A stretch of 9,331 bases of DNA from JBMNQS01 sp050944255 (GTDB taxonomy: Bacteria; Bacillota; Clostridia; Christensenellales; Maliibacteriaceae), in NCBI GenBank assembly GCA_050944255.1, contig JBMNQS010000076.1, forward strand, positions 1 to 9,331, in the 5' to 3' direction. Below the pieces are notes generated by a model. It made no database searches, was not told the origin of the DNA, and saw only the letters and a list, made by a program, of their open reading frames with translations. Positions 6,961 to 9,331 of the stretch are shown here, piece by piece; position 1 is the stretch's first letter; each line of letters begins with the position of its first letter. A program made the translations under genes and the position numbers.

Positions 6961-7050
6961 GACGGAGAAAACAAAAAAATCTTCCCGATTGCCACCGTGC
7001 ATTTCTGAATCCGCCGGCTTGTGCATATGGTGGATTAAGGAGCGGATTGC

Positions 7051-7890
7051 ATGAAGTTGAATCGTAAAAGCATTTTTTTCACCGTCTTGTCGGCGTCAGC
7101 ATTCGTGCTGATTGTTTTTATCCTGTCCTTTCTGGTCACGGCGCTGCGCGACCGCTATATCCACAGCCAGTTCCCCGATGCGTCCCACTATGCCTGGCTG
7201 GAAATCCCCGGCGAGGACATCGACGTGCCCACCGATACAGGCTATTCGGTGCTGGTGGACCTTGACCATCTGCTTTTGACGCTGTACAAGGACGGGGAAA
7301 AATACAAGTCCTGGCCGGTGTCCGGAGGGTCGAAAAACAGTCCGTCGCCCGTCGGCTGCTGGATCGTCAACGGCATCGACCACTGGGGCGAAGGCTTCGG
7401 CGGCAGCTGGATATCGCTGAACGTTCCGTGGGGGAAATACGGCATCCACGGCACGGTGGAACCCTGGGCGGTGGGCCAGCACAACATCTCCCACGGCTGT
7501 ATCCGCATGAACAATAAGGACGTCAGGGAGCTCAAGGGCTACATGTCCTGGGGCGTGCCGGTAAAAATCGTCTACGAAGGCATCCCCTTCCGCGGTCTCA
7601 AAGACGGCAGGCGGGGCAGCGACGTCTATCAAATGCAGAAGATGCTCATCGATCTGGGTTATCTCGAAGGCAACCCAGACGGCATATTCGGCCAAAAGAC
7701 CGGGCAGGCGCTGAAGGCATTCCAGCGGGCCGAGAACATCACCGTGGACGGCATACTGGGCTGGGAGAGCATGGAACGGCTGAAACTGCGGATCGGGGAG
7801 ATTGAATCTGCGCCGGCTCCCACGCAGCCGGCCGACGAAAACCAGGTGCCGGAGGATGAAAATCCGCCGACGGAGAATCAGGCGCTTTGA
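7051..7890 (+). CDS. Membrane-anchored YkuD-type L,D-transpeptidase with C-terminal peptidoglycan-binding domain
   Basis: A 279-residue cell-envelope enzyme. A basic start and one hydrophobic helix (about 8-31) would anchor it with the rest outside. The YkuD domain runs from about 64 to 174: it has YSVLVDL at its first strand, H133 in GIHGT, and the catalytic SHGCIRMNN at 147-155 with C150 as nucleophile and H148 and R152 beside it. A peptidoglycan-binding type 1 domain follows (about 186-245: GSDVYQMQKML, GYLEGNPDGIFGQKT, VDGILG). The last 30 or so residues are rich in Pro, Glu and Gln and look disordered. Family knowledge: such enzymes make 3-3 crosslinks in peptidoglycan or attach proteins to it. 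AAGGAG (7037-7042) lies 8 bases before the ATG. No clear promoter was found in the gap after the previous terminator. Confidence 0.92.
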   Translation: MKLNRKSIFFTVLSASAFVLIVFILSFLVTALRDRYIHSQFPDASHYAWLEIPGEDIDVPTDTGYSVLVDLDHLLLTLYKDGEKYKSWPVSGGSKNSPSPVGCWIVNGIDHWGEGFGGSWISLNVPWGKYGIHGTVEPWAVGQHNISHGCIRMNNKDVRELKGYMSWGVPVKIVYEGIPFRGLKDGRRGSDVYQMQKMLIDLGYLEGNPDGIFGQKTGQALKAFQRAENITVDGILGWESMERLKLRIGEIESAPAPTQPADENQVPEDENPPTENQAL

Positions 7891-8021
7891 CAGGATGCCT
7901 TTCTTCGTGTATCCTGTAAGCAGTTTCTCCATGGAGGTGTGTGGATGTCGGTCATTCTGTAAGGTATTCGACTGTATGGGCAGAAAATCCGTGCAGGGTT
8001 TTTGCTTGCCCAAAAACTGCC

Positions 8022-8049
8022 TTGCAGAGCCATTAAGCCTCTTTATACA
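8022..8049 (+). promoter_or_regulatory. Weak candidate promoter before the methyltransferase gene
   Basis: TTGCAG (8022-8027) and TATACA (8044-8049) are 16 bases apart, matching the consensus at three and four of six positions. It is the only promoter-like pair I see in the otherwise GC-rich gap at 7891-8150. If real, transcription would start near 8056 and meet the hairpin at 8060-8082 at once. Confidence 0.3.
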
Positions 8050-8059
8050 GTGGTTTTGC

Positions 8060-8082
8060 AGCGCAGCCCGTCTGCGCTTTTT
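8060..8082 (+). terminator. Intrinsic terminator or attenuator before the methyltransferase gene
   Basis: AGCGCAG (8060-8066) pairs with CTGCGCT (8072-8078) around CCCGT and runs into TTTTT (8078-8082) then CTCT. It may end the L,D-transpeptidase transcript, 170 bases after that gene. The element GCGCAGCC occurs twice, at 8061-8068 and 8110-8117, so the 3' arm CTGCGC (8072-8077) could pair with the later copy instead, which would undo the terminator. Confidence 0.65.
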
Positions 8083-8150
8083 CTCTGCGTTCTGCAGGGC
8101 GCGCCCGGGGCGCAGCCATCCGGCCGCCGCCCCTGTAAGGAGGAAATAAA

Positions 8151-8858
8151 ATGAAGCATCCCTTTACCGGCCATTACGACAGGCAGCTCCTATTGGAATA
8201 TATGATGGGCCCCAACGCTATGCTCATCTGCGAGGAAATGGCCGACGGCCTGGATATCCGGCCCGGCATGCGCATCCTGGACCTGGGCTGCGGCATGGGC
8301 CTGTCCAGTATCCTTCTGGCGGGAAAATGCAAGGCGAAAGTCACCGCCGCCGACCTGTGGATCGATCCCACGGACAACTTCCTGCGGTTCAAGGCCCAGG
8401 GATTTGAAGACCATATCTTCCCCGTCAGCGTGGACGCCACGAAGGATATCCCCTTCGCCAGAGGCTACTTCGACATGCTCCTGTGCATCGACGCGTATCA
8501 TTATTTCGGCAGCAACAGGGAAATGCTGCCCCGCCTGGCGGCCTTTGTCCGGCCGGGCGGCACCATCGCCATGGCCATTCCCGGCCTGAAAAAGGACTTT
8601 GAAAACGGTATTCCCCCGGAGCTTCAACCCTTTTTGAGGGAGGATATGAATTTCTACTCCCGCCATTGGTGGAAAGACCTCTGGGAAGGCGAAAGCGGCG
8701 TGGAAGTCATGCTCTGCCGCGACATGCCCTGCCACGATGAGGCCTGGAGCGACTGGCTTTTAAGCCCCAACCCCTACGCCAGACAGGATGTGGAAATGAT
8801 GAAGGCCGAAGCCGGCCTCTACTTTGCCACCATCCAGATCACGGCGCGCGTGTTGTAG
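8151..8858 (+). CDS. Class I SAM-dependent methyltransferase, substrate unknown
   Basis: A 235-residue soluble protein with a Rossmann-type methyltransferase fold. Motif I is ILDLGCGMG at 42-50, the acidic end of strand 2 is D68 (TAADLW), the adenine-contact region is D95 (VSVDATKDIPF), motif IV is FDMLLCIDAYHYF at 107-119, and the post-motif FVRPGG lies at 132-137. The N-terminal part MKHPFTGHYD and the Trp-rich region at 170-203 (RHWWKDLW, SDWL) probably form the substrate lid. The length fits UbiE/Methyltransf_11-like enzymes, which methylate small molecules, but nothing shows which one. The start has a strong site, AAGGAGG at 8137-8143, 7 bases before the ATG. The gene stands alone between two terminators, so its neighbours give no hint of its job. 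Confidence 0.87.
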   Translation: MKHPFTGHYDRQLLLEYMMGPNAMLICEEMADGLDIRPGMRILDLGCGMGLSSILLAGKCKAKVTAADLWIDPTDNFLRFKAQGFEDHIFPVSVDATKDIPFARGYFDMLLCIDAYHYFGSNREMLPRLAAFVRPGGTIAMAIPGLKKDFENGIPPELQPFLREDMNFYSRHWWKDLWEGESGVEVMLCRDMPCHDEAWSDWLLSPNPYARQDVEMMKAEAGLYFATIQITARVL

Positions 8859-8879
8859 TTAAACGCTCCATCAACGCCG

Positions 8880-8910
8880 GAGCCCTGTGCGAAACGCACA
8901 GGGCTCTTTT
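8880..8910 (+). terminator. Intrinsic terminator after the methyltransferase gene
   Basis: GAGCCCTGTGCG (8880-8891) and CGCACAGGGCTC (8895-8906) form a perfect 12-bp stem with an AAA loop, followed by TTTT. It is 21 bases after the stop codon. Confidence 0.95.
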
Positions 8911-8935
8911 ATTCGTTTTTAGCTGTTGCGGCAAT

Positions 8936-8958
8936 AAAAAAGGCCGGAAGCATCCGGC
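8936..8958 (-). terminator. Intrinsic terminator of the DUF2500 gene
   Basis: Read on the - strand, GCCGGA (8958-8953) pairs with TCCGGC (8948-8943) around a 4-base loop, then C and six T (8941-8936). It lies 17 bases after the stop of the - strand gene and is back to back with the + strand terminator at 8880-8910. Confidence 0.9.
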
Positions 8959-8975
8959 ACTTCATGGACGGACGG

Positions 8976-9302
8976 CTATTTTTCCACCACGATCCCTCCT
9001 GATTCAAAGCGGTAAAAACGGGTGCCCTGATGGGTAAGCATCCCCGAGGCGCCGTCGGGAATCGCCCGGTATACGCGGTGTCCCACCACGCACCTGATCT
9101 GCTCCCCGCTTTCCAGCGCAAATACGATCAGCACGGTGGTGTGCATGACGTTGTTGGCGTCCATATGCGTATCGTTGATCTTCCTGACAACATGGGCCGG
9201 CTCGGTGACCAGCGGGGAATTTTCATTGTCGATATACTGCGTGGCGCCTTTAAAGATGATATAGATAAAAATTCCAGCAAAAATGGCAATGAAAAAACCC
9301 AT
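8976..9302 (-). CDS. DUF2500 family membrane protein (function unknown)
   Basis: A 108-residue protein on the - strand with one N-terminal membrane helix (about 2-18) and a small, probably extracytoplasmic or cytoplasmic-face beta domain. The region 33-65 (TEPAHVVRKIND then TTVLIVFALESGEQ) and the C-terminal GMLTHQGTRFYRFE at 87-100 match the DUF2500 pattern as I know it. No enzymatic motif is seen and the family role is not established. AGAGGA lies 7 bases before the ATG (9302), which supports this start, but the frame stays open upstream to the window edge, so a longer N-terminus is possible. Its promoter would lie outside the window. Confidence 0.78.
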   Translation of the reverse strand: MGFFIAIFAGIFIYIIFKGATQYIDNENSPLVTEPAHVVRKINDTHMDANNVMHTTVLIVFALESGEQIRCVVGHRVYRAIPDGASGMLTHQGTRFYRFESGGIVVEK

Positions 9303-9331
9303 GACAGTATCCTCTGCTTCAAATATTCCGG

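Noticed and set aside
6959..6964. TTGACG as a -35 box for the L,D-transpeptidase
   Set aside because: No -10-like hexamer lies 15-19 bases downstream, and it overlaps the T run of the preceding terminator.
7890..7917. Inverted repeat ACAGGAT/ATCCTGT right after the L,D-transpeptidase gene as a terminator
   Set aside because: The stem is 7 bp with a 14-base loop and no T run; the hairpin at 8060-8082 is the better candidate.
7931..8149. A Cys-rich 72-codon frame before the methyltransferase
   Set aside because: There is no ribosome binding site, the frame continues an open stretch from the previous gene, and it covers a terminator and the next gene's ribosome binding site.
1..9331. A mobile element, CRISPR array or defence island
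   Set aside because: No transposase, integrase, repeat-spacer array or long terminal inverted repeat was seen; repeats found are short hairpins at gene ends or leaders.

Overview
The window looks like chromosomal DNA of a Gram-positive, moderately GC-rich member of the Bacillota (class Clostridia, possibly gut-associated). The reasons are an LPXTG pilin with its own class C sortase, a lipoprotein solute-binding protein, strong AGGAGG-type ribosome binding sites and an L,D-transpeptidase with a peptidoglycan-binding domain. The genus cannot be fixed from this sequence alone. Seven genes lie on the + strand after a truncated first gene's start is counted out, and one gene at the right edge is on the - strand.

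Layout. (1) Positions 1-2629 are an acid-sugar module: the 3' part of an enolase-superfamily dehydratase of the RspA/mannonate dehydratase type, a KduD-like short-chain dehydrogenase, and a sugar-binding lipoprotein of an ABC importer. The enzymes are a plausible pair: the dehydratase would make a 2-keto-3-deoxy sugar acid and the dehydrogenase would oxidise or reduce such a compound. No permease or ATPase of the importer is visible. (2) Positions 2630-3088 are a long non-coding gap with a perfect 12-bp inverted repeat, a good sigma-A type promoter, and a leader of about 200 nt with two mutually exclusive hairpins, the second terminator-like. (3) Positions 3089-5444 are a minimal pilus locus: one sortase-anchored pilin with a YPK polymerisation motif and three Ig-like or pilin domains, followed by a class C sortase; it ends in an intrinsic terminator. 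(4) Positions 5697-6881 are a stand-alone iron-type alcohol dehydrogenase of the YqhD/BdhA butanol dehydrogenase group, with its own candidate promoter and a textbook terminator. (5) Positions 7051-7890 are a membrane-anchored YkuD-type L,D-transpeptidase. (6) Positions 8151-8858 are a SAM-dependent methyltransferase with an attenuator-like leader. (7) A DUF2500 membrane protein (8976-9302, - strand) converges on it, with back-to-back terminators in between.

Most of the window is of ordinary type. The parts most worth a second look are the one-pilin plus one-sortase pilus unit with its structured leader, and the attenuator-like leader of the methyltransferase. I see no CRISPR array, tRNA, rRNA, transposase or toxin-antitoxin pair.
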